Assembly (NCBI GenBank): GCA_029762755.1
Contig: JARVGH010000004.1
Span: 1-64,000, forward strand
Reading direction: 5' to 3'
From: Candidatus Bathyarchaeum tardum
GTDB taxonomy: Archaea; Thermoproteota; Bathyarchaeia; Bathyarchaeales; Bathyarchaeaceae
DNA: 64,000 nt
Part shown: positions 48,389-57,679 of the stretch, in pieces
How positions within the stretch are numbered: the stretch's first letter is position 1
How the letters are laid out: the number at the start of each line of letters is the position of its first letter
Position numbers and translations under genes: made by a program
The notes under the pieces: generated by a model
Database searches by the model: none
What the model was told of the DNA's origin: nothing
The model's input: the letters and a program-made list of their open reading frames with translations, nothing else

Positions 48389-49627
48389 TTACAAGTTTGC
48401 AGTGGTTGGTCGGGTTCCTAATTCTAGGTCTATGCTAATTGTTTCGTTGTTGCGAATTACTGTTAACTCAACTACGTCCCCCGGTAGTGTGTACTCTGAT
48501 AAGTATGAAGACATGTCATCTATTCCAGTTATTCGGATTCCATTAATGGCTATTATGATATCTCCTCCAACAACTACATTTTCGTCTGCAACTATTACCT
48601 GTTGGGTTCCTCCGTGTAATCCTGCTTGGTCTGAAGGTCCTCCGTTAGAAACGTTAGCAATAAGCCAGCCGTAAGTAACGTCAACTTCCATTTCTTGAGC
48701 AATTTCATAATTCATGTCCACTCCCGATGCACCAAGCCATGGATGGTCGTTGTAGTAGCCCTCATTAACTAATGCTTCAATTTCTCTTAGAATGGTGTTA
48801 GACGGTATTGCAAATCCTAACCCTTCAGAGTTTGCAAAAATGGCTGTTGCTATTCCAATTACTTCACCGTTATAGTTTAGAACTGGACCCCCCGAGTTTC
48901 CAGGGTTAAGTGCAGCAGTTGTTTGAATTACATTTGCTATAACATAGCCCCCCGTTGTTTCAGCGGTTAAGGTTCGACCTAAGGCGCTAACATATCCAGT
49001 GCTCATTGACCCTGCAAGTCCATAAGGAGTGCCCACTACGATAACTGGGTCGCCAACCTGTAAATTGGATGAACTAGTAATTTCAAGGGGAACAAATTCT
49101 TCTTCCGGAGCATCAGTAGAAAGAACAGCCAACTCTGCGTATGGGTCAGACCCCAGAACAGTTGCAGAGTAAGCGTTACCGTTTACAAAAGTTACAGTAA
49201 TGCCAGTTGCGCCCTCTATTACGTGAGAGTTTGTAATAATCACATTTTGTCCTGCAAAAGTGTAAACAAAACCTGAGCCCTGAACTTGTGAATAATACAC
49301 GCGACCAAAAAAGTCATTGTAAGAAATCATTCCCCGGATAACAACAACTGAATCTGCAACTTGGGCATATAACTGGGAAACTGAAGCATTACTCACCGTA
49401 GTGACGATAAGATTTTGGTTATTGCTGCTTTGACTGGATTGAACCTGAGCAAGTTGTCCCTGAAGATTAGTAACTTGATTTTGTAGTTCATCAATTTCTC
49501 CAGAAGTAGCAAAAAAACATGTTAAATAACCTGAAAAGGCTCCAACAACTAAACTGATTACCAAAACTGCAACAATCAACGATGTCCATTTGCGTGAGGG
49601 TCTTGGTTGTTCATAAGTTGTTTCCAA
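48389..49627 (-). CDS. htrA: HtrA/DegP-like serine protease with PDZ domain
   Basis: 412 residues. An N-terminal membrane anchor (about 16-38) is followed by a short coiled coil (about 44-66). The trypsin-like domain has the triad His in ITNSHVIEG (about 137), Asp in DPYAELAVL (about 164) and Ser in NPGNSGGPV (about 244). A PDZ domain (about 300-400) has VGGDIIIAINGIRITGIDD. It would act outside the membrane as a protein-quality protease. Confidence 0.95.
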   Translation of the reverse strand: METTYEQPRPSRKWTSLIVAVLVISLVVGAFSGYLTCFFATSGEIDELQNQVTNLQGQLAQVQSSQSSNNQNLIVTTVSNASVSQLYAQVADSVVVIRGMISYNDFFGRVYYSQVQGSGFVYTFAGQNVIITNSHVIEGATGITVTFVNGNAYSATVLGSDPYAELAVLSTDAPEEEFVPLEITSSSNLQVGDPVIVVGTPYGLAGSMSTGYVSALGRTLTAETTGGYVIANVIQTTAALNPGNSGGPVLNYNGEVIGIATAIFANSEGLGFAIPSNTILREIEALVNEGYYNDHPWLGASGVDMNYEIAQEMEVDVTYGWLIANVSNGGPSDQAGLHGGTQQVIVADENVVVGGDIIIAINGIRITGIDDMSSYLSEYTLPGDVVELTVIRNNETISIDLELGTRPTTANL

Positions 49628-49654
49628 TTGGTTTCCCTCCTTTTTTCCTTCGGA

Positions 49655-50011
49655 TTATTCGATATTTTCATCGCTTGAGTTTGGTACTAGTTTGATTATT
49701 CCCCGGTTTTCCAGTCGGTCAACCGCATCAAGAACCTGAGTGTCGTGTTTGCCTTTAGAATTGAAGTGCTCAAGCATTTCTTTCATGGAATATTTATTAT
49801 AACTTCGGTGATGAATATGATTTCGCAAATAGTTTATTATCAGTCGTTCCACTTTTCCACACTTCCATGTGGTGTTTCTAATCAATACAACACCCATTTC
49901 AAACACGTTTTGAGTTCCCATCCCCGACGTCCGAATCACATTTTTCACCAATAGCGCCTGTTCATCTGACTCACCATAAAAAATAGTATAAAAGAATTTT
50001 TCAAAATTCAA
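49655..50011 (-). CDS. Hypothetical winged-helix-like protein
   Basis: 118 residues. The C-terminal half (about 60-110) looks like a small winged helix (KYSMKEMLEHFNSKGKHDTQVL then RLENRGIIKLV). The N-terminal half has no motif. It precedes htrA by 27 bases on the same strand, so it may regulate or be cotranscribed with it. Confidence 0.6.
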   Translation of the reverse strand: MNFEKFFYTIFYGESDEQALLVKNVIRTSGMGTQNVFEMGVVLIRNTTWKCGKVERLIINYLRNHIHHRSYNKYSMKEMLEHFNSKGKHDTQVLDAVDRLENRGIIKLVPNSSDENIE

Positions 50012-50226
50012 CCAAAATCTACCTGATAAAAAGGTTGAATAACCAAAAATAAAGTTTAGTTTAATTAAAATGATATATTAATGACAAAAGGGGTAATGTT
50101 TACGTTTAAGGTTTTAAATTTACGGCGTTATAGCGTTATCCATGATTGAATTTCAATATCAATCCTTAAAACATGGAACAAAAAACGGGGTAAATAAAAT
50201 ATAGTTGAGTAACGTTTTGAACAAGT

Positions 50227-50868
50227 ATGTTTCAACTTAGTTACTGGGAAAGAAGATACAAACAAGGTGGAACAAGTGGAGAAGGCTCTGTTGACGAATC
50301 TAGAGATTGGAAATGGAAAATTATTGATGAAGAAGTAAATATAGTTGAAAATGTTGTTGATGTGGGTTGTGGAGACCTTACTTTTTGGCTAGGTCGAGAT
50401 TGCAAAAATTATACAGGAATAGACATCTCTGAAACAATTTTGAAGAAAAACAAAGCTACTCGTCCTCAATGGAAGTTTATTCATTCCTCTTCAGATAGGT
50501 TTATTGAAAACCTCAAAGCTCCAATTGTGTTCTGTTTTGATATGTTATTTCACATCATGGATGAAGATTCATTTGTTAAAACTGTTGATAATGTGTGTCG
50601 CTATTCTTCAAAATATTTGTTCATTTACACTTGGAAGAAAAATCCCTTTTCTCGTTCAAACGCATTGCGGAGACTGTTTAAAAAACGAAATTTAGGTTAT
50701 TTAAAATACCTCTTTTTTCCCTCCACAACAGACACCAAATACCAGTATTTCAGGTCGTTTGATGATTACATGAGTATATTTGAAAAAAATAATTTTCAAA
50801 GGTTAAAAGAGCATGAATATCCTGACAAAGTAGGATGTATGTATGTTTTCAAAAAATTAGATTCCTAA
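50227..50868 (+). CDS. SAM-dependent methyltransferase, class I
   Basis: 213 residues. Motif I VVDVGCGDLTFWLG (about 43-56), then YTGIDIS for the SAM ribose contact and FCFDMLFHIMD for motif IV. The N terminus FQLSYWERRYKQGGTSGEGS is like that of small-molecule or sugar methyltransferases. The substrate is unknown. It is divergent from 49655-50011 and stands alone. Confidence 0.85.
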   Translation: MFQLSYWERRYKQGGTSGEGSVDESRDWKWKIIDEEVNIVENVVDVGCGDLTFWLGRDCKNYTGIDISETILKKNKATRPQWKFIHSSSDRFIENLKAPIVFCFDMLFHIMDEDSFVKTVDNVCRYSSKYLFIYTWKKNPFSRSNALRRLFKKRNLGYLKYLFFPSTTDTKYQYFRSFDDYMSIFEKNNFQRLKEHEYPDKVGCMYVFKKLDS

Positions 50869-51203
50869 ATCACTAAAATTCTTATTTATTTTTTCTTTTG
50901 TTTAGTTTTTTAAGAATTTCTTCAAATCATTCATATCCAAATTTAGTATTATTCGAGTTTTTCACAAACAATAACTAAAAACCAAAAACAGAGAAATCAT
51001 TTGGTTCACTTCTTCGGACAAAAACATCATTTTGTAATCGCTTTATATTTGCTTCAATTAAAGGTCCTGATTATTAGTTCAATTTTCAAAGGATAAAGAA
51101 TAATCCATAAACTGGTGATTGATCTCAAAATTTTAAGATTAAGTCAAATCAAGAACTGTTTTTTGGTTAAAATTTCAACCCAAACCCAAAGACAATATCA
51201 AGA
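50869..51203. other. Gene-free A/T-rich gap
   Basis: 335 bases, rich in T-runs just after the methyltransferase (a likely termination zone near 50880-50915). No reading frame of interest or conserved RNA is seen. Confidence 0.5.
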
Positions 51204-51890
51204 TTAATTTTTATCAACTCTTGTAAACAGATGAATTAAAATACAAAAATCTCTAACCATTGATATTGAAAACTTTACAGCAAATGATTTAATCGACAAT
51301 TTCACATAAGATTTTTTGAACATAAACGGAAATAGCCACCTTCTGAAGCTTTTGTAGACCCGTGTTGTGGCACCGTGTTTTCGCAAAACGTATGCAAGTT
51401 CGTAAGATTCTTTAAACAGAACAAGCCTGTTTTCAATTCTCAAAGGATGATCTATGTGTTCATAATAACCTGCAGGTCTCACGTATTTTGGCGTCAGCCC
51501 TTTCTCATAACAGGTTAAAAAAAAGTCCCGGTCTTCCCCACAATATTGAATTGACTCATCAAACCTGATTTTTTGAAAGTCTTGCTTGTGAATCGCCAAA
51601 ACTCTTGTTACAGGCTGAGGCGTTCCACCATGACTAAAACCCTCATAAGCCATAGCGAAGCTGCCAATAGGCAAACTGTGAACAACAGACCAAAGAGCAG
51701 GATACACTTTAAGGTCAGAATCCAAAAAAACAAGGAGATCCCCTTTTGCACGTTCAGCTCCTTTGTTACGAGCAAGCCCTAGACCCTTCTCAGTTGCCAG
51801 TATGATTTCGTGTTCAAAATCAAGTTGCTGCAAAGACTTAGAAGTCTGATTGTTTGCAGTTAGAGAAGTAATTATAATTGATAACATCAT
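51204..51890 (-). CDS. Glycosyltransferase family 2 protein
   Basis: 228 residues. GT-A fold start MMLSIIITSLTANNQTSKSL, nucleotide-sugar region GLGLARNKGAERAKGD, and the DxD motif FLDSDLKVYP (about 75). It is shorter than usual at the front of the domain, with a compact C terminus rich in basic and aromatic residues (KSFRRWLFPFMFKKSY). It probably acts on a lipid- or protein-linked glycan at the membrane. No sugar is assigned. Confidence 0.85.
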   Translation of the reverse strand: MMLSIIITSLTANNQTSKSLQQLDFEHEIILATEKGLGLARNKGAERAKGDLLVFLDSDLKVYPALWSVVHSLPIGSFAMAYEGFSHGGTPQPVTRVLAIHKQDFQKIRFDESIQYCGEDRDFFLTCYEKGLTPKYVRPAGYYEHIDHPLRIENRLVLFKESYELAYVLRKHGATTRVYKSFRRWLFPFMFKKSYVKLSIKSFAVKFSISMVRDFCILIHLFTRVDKN

Positions 51891-52565
51891 ACCACAAAGG
51901 AAAGTTAAAAAAAAAGGTTAAAACTTTTGGGGTTAAAAATGGAGCTTCTGCAAGAAAACAAGGTGAAGATTTCTCAATTTATCCCCAAATGATAACCCTT
52001 CCAGCCTAAGCAGGGTGGTACTAAAAATGAAAATACATAATATGTGAGCGAGAAGATTATGCTATTTTGCCTATGATTTATCTTGTTTCTTTCAATTAGC
52101 TGTGTGGGCACGCCGAAAATAACATCAACTAAGGGCGCATTTCTTTGATTTATTTTTCTAGAATTTTTATTTATAAATAATTTATAGTAACCAGACGAGA
52201 AGATTAGAAAGAGAAAAAATTGACATTAGTTGAACTCGAAAAAATCAGAGGATAACCAGTTTCTGGTTATTATTATCGCTCTTTTCAGCTTTTCCTTGTT
52301 TTTTGCGTTTATGTGCAGGATATTTTTTTTTGTCAGTCACTATAGCAGTAATTGTTGTCCCAACCAGTACAGTATCGTGAGAATCGTAGGATAAGTGATG
52401 CATATATTGCAAATTAACTAGGATGATGGCACTGGAAAAATAAAAATTCTAAAAAACACCTATTGGTTTGCGATTAATTTCGTATTTTCTCTTCAATTCT
52501 GAAATAACCTTAAATATTCACTCTTGTGAATTTTTTACCATCCCGCCAAAATTCAAAGCTGAAAA
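51891..52565. other. Gap with a promoter, hairpin and degraded small membrane ORF
   Basis: A TATA-like ATTTATAAATAATTTATAG lies near 52168-52187. About 40 bases on, a TTG with an upstream purine run begins a short frame (MTLVELEKIRG). Right after it is a hairpin ATAACCAG/CTGGTTAT (52252-52270). Past this, two frames encode hydrophobic pieces (QFLVIIIALFSFSLFFAF and YFFLSVTIAVIVVPTS) that would join only with frameshifts. It looks like a decayed small membrane gene or a leader with attenuator-like stem. Confidence 0.35.
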
Positions 52566-53117
52566 GTGGTTGTGTACCTATTGATTTGTCCAAATTGTGG
52601 AAAAGACGTTATTATTGACGAAAATGAAGTTTGCCCGGACTGCAGCAAATTTGTTTTAACTGAAAATGACGAAAAACAATCAAATTCAGTTCAACTGCAA
52701 CATAAACAACCAGATTTGGTTTTTGCTGCAGCGATTTTAACCTTAATTTCTGCAGCTTTCATTGCCAGTGTTGGTTATGTTGGATTATACCAGTATGCTT
52801 CTTTGGTTGATTATTTTGGTTCAACTGTTTTGCCCTCAGACTTGCAAGGATTCTTAGTCTTTGGAGCTGTTTCTATCATCTGCTCCATATGTGCAATGGC
52901 AAGCGGAATGTTCATGCTAAAAAAGACTAACTTCAAATTTTCTATGATCGGAATCCTTTCCCTTATACTTGCAGTGTTTGTAATCTATGTATTTACGCCT
53001 TCGTATTCGTATTCCTTTGATGTTAGATCAATACTGATGTTTGCTGAAGTAACAGTGTTCTTGTTTGCAATAATAAGTGGACTTTTTGTTTCCAGTTCAA
53101 ACACCGAATTTAGTTAA
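52566..53117 (+). CDS. Zinc-ribbon membrane protein, unknown
   Basis: 183 residues, starting at one of several GTG codons near 52566. An N-terminal zinc ribbon (CPNCGKDVIIDENEVCPDC) is followed by four membrane helices (about 55-80, 95-122, 128-148, 155-178). Zinc-ribbon plus membrane segments is a common archaeal design of unknown role. It lies 173 bases before an ArsR-type gene and may be separate. Confidence 0.7.
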   Translation: MVVYLLICPNCGKDVIIDENEVCPDCSKFVLTENDEKQSNSVQLQHKQPDLVFAAAILTLISAAFIASVGYVGLYQYASLVDYFGSTVLPSDLQGFLVFGAVSIICSICAMASGMFMLKKTNFKFSMIGILSLILAVFVIYVFTPSYSYSFDVRSILMFAEVTVFLFAIISGLFVSSSNTEFS

Positions 53118-53290
53118 ATTTAACTTTTCACGCCTTTGATTATGTGGTGGAAAAAACTGTTTGCCTTGGAACTTAAAAGCAACAAATTGAATTTGTTTTC
53201 CAAGGTCACAAAAAATAAAACAGCAAATTTTCAGCTATTACTATTTCAAGTCATCTCGATTAAACTCTGGTTTTTTTGGAGGAACTATTG

Positions 53291-53614
53291 ATGTCTGTTC
53301 GGGTCCGCCCTTTGAAGTACTTGCTTGGTTGGCTTATTGCAGGAAGTAGGGGTGGATTAACTCGTGCAAAGATAATTGAAATCCTGCATGAGCAACCTCA
53401 GAATGCGAACCAATTGGCAGCTTCAGTTGAAATGGATTACCGAACAATACGGCATCACCTGAAAGTTTTAGAAAAAAACAGGTTAATCACTTCCACAGGG
53501 GACGGATACGCTAACACGTATTTTTTGTCTGTTGATTTGGAAGAAAATTTCAGTTTATTCGAGGAGATTGTGAATAAATTATGGAAAAAACAAAAAAGGG
53601 AGAAAAAGAAGTGA
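53291..53614 (+). CDS. ArsR-like winged-helix regulator
   Basis: 107 residues from the ATG at 53291, seven bases after TGGAGG (a longer frame begins at 53276, within the ribosome-binding site). The winged helix (about 18-85) contains GGLTRAKIIEILHEQPQNAN, VEMDYRTIRHHLKVLEKN and the wing STGDGYANTYFL. It is coupled by a GTGA overlap to the following membrane protein. Confidence 0.82.
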   Translation: MSVRVRPLKYLLGWLIAGSRGGLTRAKIIEILHEQPQNANQLAASVEMDYRTIRHHLKVLEKNRLITSTGDGYANTYFLSVDLEENFSLFEEIVNKLWKKQKREKKK

Positions 53615-54081
53615 AGCTACAAATGAACAAATTCGTTAAAATCTGGATAATCTTCGCCTTATTGTTAGTGGTAGCATTGTTTGCGGACTATTTGGCGTCC
53701 TCCCGTTTTGGGAGCAGCCCCATTTCTATCTTTGATTCTCGACCAGTTCCTTTTAACCGCATAACAACTGGAAAGAATTACACTTATGTCGGAGATATCG
53801 AATTATACTATAAAGTCCAAACAATTTTTTCGTCAATAAATGCTACGCTGTTAATTTTCTTACTGGCAGAATACGTTGATATGTACTTAAAATTAAAATC
53901 AGAATTTACATTAGGATTGATAGTCTTTTCGTTGACTTTGCTGTTGTATGCCCTTACGTCTAATCCTTTGATTCAATGGATTTTTGGTTACTACGCTTTC
54001 GGTTTAGGTCCATTTGCAATGATTCCAGAACTGTTTACTACTTTGTCCCTGGTAATCCTGTTGTATTTGACACTGAAATAA
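53611..54081 (+). CDS. Small membrane protein coupled to the ArsR-like gene
   Basis: About 156 residues from the GTG at 53611, which overlaps the regulator's stop as GTGA. A first helix (WIIFALLLVVALFADYLA) is followed by three more. An external loop (about 28-60) has no motif. The pair resembles archaeal one-regulator/one-membrane-sensor couples. Function unknown. Confidence 0.7.
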   Translation: MKLQMNKFVKIWIIFALLLVVALFADYLASSRFGSSPISIFDSRPVPFNRITTGKNYTYVGDIELYYKVQTIFSSINATLLIFLLAEYVDMYLKLKSEFTLGLIVFSLTLLLYALTSNPLIQWIFGYYAFGLGPFAMIPELFTTLSLVILLYLTLK

Positions 54082-54152
54082 AACAAACGTTACTAAACAT
54101 CAACACAAAAGGATAAACTATTACTGACCGGGAGACTTCCGTCGGATTGTTG

Positions 54153-54818
54153 CTAGATATTAAACGCTGAAGGACAAAGCTTGTTCAAGCTGCACAGGTT
54201 GCATTTGGGGTTTCTTGCAGTGCAGACTTTTCTTCCATGAAATATTATCAGGTTAGTTACCCGTTTCCAGTATTCTTTGGGAACAATCTGCATTAGGTCT
54301 GCTTCAATTTTGTCGGGATTGGTGTTTAAAGTTAACCCAAGCCGTTTAGCAATTCTGCGAACGTGAGTATCTACAGCGATTCCTACAATAACTCCGTAAG
54401 CGTTTGACAAAACTATGTTAGCAGTTTTTCGAGCGACCCCTGGAAGTTTAATTAACTCTTCCATTGTCTGGGGAACTTTAGAATCATATTTTTCTACGAG
54501 CATCCAACCCGTTTTTTTAATATTTTTTGCTTTATTTCGGTAAAAACCCGTGGATTTGATGTCTTGTTCAAGTTCAGATAAATCAGCATTCGCGTAATCT
54601 TGTGCTGTTCGATACTTCTTGAACAGCGATTTTGTAACAATATTCACCCGTTTGTCTGTACATTGGGCAGAAAGAATCGTAGCAACCAAAATTTCAAGAG
54701 GATTCTGGTAATACAAAGACGTCTTTGCTTCGGGGTATTCTTTTTCTAGTATTTCGATAATTTTTTCAGTTCTTTCTTTTTTGTCCTGCTCTGTTTCATT
54801 AAATGTTTGTTCGACCAC
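54153..54818 (-). CDS. nth: Endonuclease III (DNA glycosylase/AP lyase)
   Basis: 221 residues. It removes oxidised pyrimidines from DNA. The helix-hairpin-helix with catalytic Lys is in LPGVARKTANIVL (about 117-130), and catalytic Asp in VDTHVRRIAKRLGL (about 142). The C-terminal 4Fe-4S motif is CTARNPKCNLCSLNKLC (C-x6-C-x2-C-x5-C). It starts five bases after the DUF255 gene ends, so they are an operon. Confidence 0.96.
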   Translation of the reverse strand: MVEQTFNETEQDKKERTEKIIEILEKEYPEAKTSLYYQNPLEILVATILSAQCTDKRVNIVTKSLFKKYRTAQDYANADLSELEQDIKSTGFYRNKAKNIKKTGWMLVEKYDSKVPQTMEELIKLPGVARKTANIVLSNAYGVIVGIAVDTHVRRIAKRLGLTLNTNPDKIEADLMQIVPKEYWKRVTNLIIFHGRKVCTARNPKCNLCSLNKLCPSAFNI

Positions 54819-54823
54819 AGCGA

Positions 54824-56554
54824 TTACGCCCTTATCTTATCAGTAATTTCATTGGGATTTGTTGTTGAAGTGCATTTTCCTTCTGAACACACGTAGGCTG
54901 TTGCCTTTTTGGGTATGGGATAACTCAAAACTTTCAACCGGTCGCCATCTAAAATGGGGTGTATTGTTTCAATAGTTTTTAGGGGGTTATAGGTTTTCAG
55001 ACTTTGTTTTCTTAATTTCTGGGTTTGAGAATCTTTAATGTCACCGATTATGTGCACTTGAACGGGACGAAGATACAACTCAACCGCTAAGCCATATCCG
55101 GAGGCCATGAACCCATACTTTTTAGCAACTGAAACAAATTGTTCCAAACTTTTTTTGGCTACTTCCAAAAATTTTGTGTTGCCTGTTAACTGATAAAGCC
55201 TTAAAAATGCTTCTGATGCTACACTGTTTTCTTCCAAAGGTTTATCCGACCTTTTCAATGCCCCAAAAGCATTTGGATCTTTGGGTTTATCGTAGAAACC
55301 ACCCGATGAATCCCAAAGTTTTTCCATCATGAACTGGGCAAGCTTTTGTGCATAAGCCAAAAACTTTCGATCAGCAGTAAATTGATAGCAGTCAATCAAA
55401 CATTTTAGCATAAACACTTGATCGGTTAAAAGACCTGAAAGATTGGCTTTTTTATCAATAATGAAGTGGCTCATTCCTTCTTTCGGACTGAAAGCCGTTT
55501 CTAACAACATATTTACAGTCTTTAAAGCATACTTTTCATATGTTGGCTCTTCAAGAACCACCGAAGCGAGCAAATACGAAGAAGCCATCATGGCATTCCA
55601 ATTTACAAACAAGGTTTTGTCAATTGTCGGTGGGGTCTTGGTTTGGCGTTCAAACAAATTCAATTTATAATATATTTCGTCAGCGTCTTGGCTGCCGTAG
55701 AATCCCCCGTTTTGTTGGTCACTTAATTTGCTGGTGACATATGTTAAAATTCCGTGGGCAGTTTCTTTGAATTTTTGTTCGCCTGTAACTTGAAACGCTT
55801 CTAAGTAGTTGACCAAAAGTTTAGCGTTGTCTTCACACATTTTTTCGTAATGGGGCATACGCCAATCCCGAGTTGTGGAATAACGGAAAAATCCATTTTC
55901 CTCTTTGTCGTAGATGCCCCCATCAGCCATTGCACTAAGGGTTTTTTTAACGATTGTTAACAAAGCTTCATGACCCCGAAGAAAATGTTCTAACAAAGCT
56001 AACCTCAGGGCTTCGCTGTGGGGAAACTTTGGAGCTTCTCCAAACCCTCCATGGACGGAATCAAACCTTGAAGCAATATCTAAAAGTAAATCATCAATAA
56101 CCAAAGGTAACTCTTCGTTGCCTGCATCTGGAGTTACAGGATACTGAGTTGTTTGCTCGTTTTTTTGTTCTTGTATTTTCTTTAATAAATCATCCTTGTT
56201 GTTTTGGTACAATTCGCTAACATAATCCAGCATCGTTGCCATCTGCAACGCCGGAATATAAGTGCCGCCAGTCAGGATTTCCCCTTCTGGGGTCAAAAAA
56301 ACTGTGCTAGGCCATCCTCCCATGTTGTATCGTTTATCGATATCAGGGCGCTGGTCACGGTCCACTCGGATGGGAACAAACTTGTCGTTAATTAATTTAG
56401 CAACTGTGCGGTCAGAATACGTTTTTTCGTCCATAACATGGCACCAATGGCACCACACTGCACTGATGTCTAACAAAATTGGTTTATCTGCCTGTTTTGC
56501 CGTCTGCAGTGATTCAGGATTCCAGGGTAACCACAATACAGGGGTTTTTGTCAC
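54824..56554 (-). CDS. DUF255 thioredoxin-fold protein (YyaL/SPATA20-like)
   Basis: About 576 residues from the GTG at 56554, with GAGG ahead (a TTG at 56578 is less likely). The thioredoxin-like N terminus has the family motif WCHWCHVMDEKTYSD. A six-hairpin glycosidase-like alpha/alpha barrel fills the rest (FGEAPKFPHSEALRLAL, YEKMCEDNAKLL, VNWNAMMASSYLLAS). It is somewhat shorter than most members (about 650-700). Biochemical role is unknown. It is cotranscribed with nth, which hints at a link with oxidative damage. Confidence 0.88.
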   Translation of the reverse strand: MTKTPVLWLPWNPESLQTAKQADKPILLDISAVWCHWCHVMDEKTYSDRTVAKLINDKFVPIRVDRDQRPDIDKRYNMGGWPSTVFLTPEGEILTGGTYIPALQMATMLDYVSELYQNNKDDLLKKIQEQKNEQTTQYPVTPDAGNEELPLVIDDLLLDIASRFDSVHGGFGEAPKFPHSEALRLALLEHFLRGHEALLTIVKKTLSAMADGGIYDKEENGFFRYSTTRDWRMPHYEKMCEDNAKLLVNYLEAFQVTGEQKFKETAHGILTYVTSKLSDQQNGGFYGSQDADEIYYKLNLFERQTKTPPTIDKTLFVNWNAMMASSYLLASVVLEEPTYEKYALKTVNMLLETAFSPKEGMSHFIIDKKANLSGLLTDQVFMLKCLIDCYQFTADRKFLAYAQKLAQFMMEKLWDSSGGFYDKPKDPNAFGALKRSDKPLEENSVASEAFLRLYQLTGNTKFLEVAKKSLEQFVSVAKKYGFMASGYGLAVELYLRPVQVHIIGDIKDSQTQKLRKQSLKTYNPLKTIETIHPILDGDRLKVLSYPIPKKATAYVCSEGKCTSTTNPNEITDKIRA

Positions 56555-56832
56555 TACTAAAACCTCGTTAACATGCAAAATTGATATTATCTAATGGTCG
56601 TTGGGTGGCTAAATAGTTTACAGAAATTTTATTTTCCTGTGCGGTACAAAAAAATTTTTGAAAAAATATAAGTGTTTTTCACAATAAAGCAAGAAAATGG
56701 GGTTAGATTACGTCCAGATCGACTGCAAAAGGCAGTAAAAATCCATAATAGACCATAAAATGCAGGTTGCGTTTATGGTGTTTATTTTGAACATCTAAAA
56801 AAAGAATAGGGGTTGTTGTTTTCATTTAAATT

Positions 56833-57252
56833 TTATATTACCATTGAGATGTCTGCGTCTGCTGCTATGTCTAGGAAAGCTGTTGCCCCTGCGATTTTGT
56901 CGACTTCTGGGATGAGGGTTTCTTTTGTCACTCCGAACATTTCCATGGTTGGGCTACAGGCGTAGATTTTGACGTTTCCGGTTGCTTTCATACGTTTGAG
57001 CATTTCGTAGGGGGTGGGGTAGTTCATTTCTTTGAGTTTGGTTTGCATCATTGGTTCGTATTCTTTGTATGTTGCAGAAAGTCCAGCTTTGTCCATGGCT
57101 CCTTGTTTGAGCATGTTCAGTCCCCAAAACGTGAAGTAAAGGTGCACTTCCATGTCCATGATTGCTGCTGTGGAAGCTAATGTGAAGGCACAAAATAGTT
57201 TGTCTACGGTGCCGCTGTGTATGACTAATGCCATTTTCTTTTTTTCGGTCAT
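56833..57252 (-). CDS. DsrE-family protein
   Basis: 139 residues. DsrE/DsrF-like fold: ALVIHSGTVDKLFCAFTLA at the N terminus, MDMEVHLYFTFWGL in the middle, and the conserved Cys in KIYACSPTMEMFGV (about 108). This family handles sulfur or persulfide transfer. It is divergent from a ferredoxin-containing operon across a promoter region with a palindrome. Confidence 0.86.
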   Translation of the reverse strand: MTEKKKMALVIHSGTVDKLFCAFTLASTAAIMDMEVHLYFTFWGLNMLKQGAMDKAGLSATYKEYEPMMQTKLKEMNYPTPYEMLKRMKATGNVKIYACSPTMEMFGVTKETLIPEVDKIAGATAFLDIAADADISMVI

Positions 57253-57333
57253 AAAACATCAACCTTTGCGGTAAATTAATATGTTTATAACACCGTTATA
57301 TATTTTGTGGAACTGGTTTAGGTTGACAAAACG

Positions 57334-57344
57334 CTTATAAATAT
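57334..57344 (+). promoter_or_regulatory. TATA box of the ferredoxin operon
   Basis: CTTATAAATAT lies about 80 bases before the first start codon and directly abuts the palindrome, so bound protein would block initiation. A TATA-like element for the opposite gene is at 57293-57307 on the minus strand. Confidence 0.5.
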
Positions 57345-57366
57345 CATATGAATATATATTCATATG
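57345..57366 (+). promoter_or_regulatory. 22-bp perfect palindrome, probable operator
   Basis: Two 11-base arms CATATGAATAT meet without a spacer. It lies between the TATA box and the expected transcription start of the ferredoxin operon. A dimeric repressor, perhaps redox-responsive, is the natural reader; none is adjacent. Confidence 0.65.
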
Positions 57367-57416
57367 AAGTTTGTTTCAATTAAAGTGATGAGTTAACAAA
57401 TAAAGGAGGAACACAA

Positions 57417-57659
57417 ATGATGAAAACCGTCATAAAAAATGATAAAAAACAACCTGCTTTTCAAGTGTTCTTCCTAAAAAATAACGACAATCAAGAGATA
57501 AAAGCTGTCGAAGTAAACGAGATAGATTTTAAAAAAATTAAAGAACATCTTGCAATTGGAGATTCAGTTTACATTACCAGCAATCAACCAAAAAAGCCTG
57601 AAGTAACATTCATTGCTTACGAACAACTAAACAAACCATGGTATTTCGTGAGGAGCTAA
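57417..57659 (+). CDS. 80-residue hypothetical protein
   Basis: From ATG after a strong AAAGGAGG. It is a small beta-rich protein (QPAFQVFFLKNNDNQEIKAV, then GDSVYITSNQPKKPEVTF) with no Cys and no motif I know. It overlaps the frame leading to the ferredoxin gene and is its cotranscribed partner. Confidence 0.68.
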   Translation: MMKTVIKNDKKQPAFQVFFLKNNDNQEIKAVEVNEIDFKKIKEHLAIGDSVYITSNQPKKPEVTFIAYEQLNKPWYFVRS

Positions 57660-57679
57660 AAACAGGGAGAAAAACAAAG

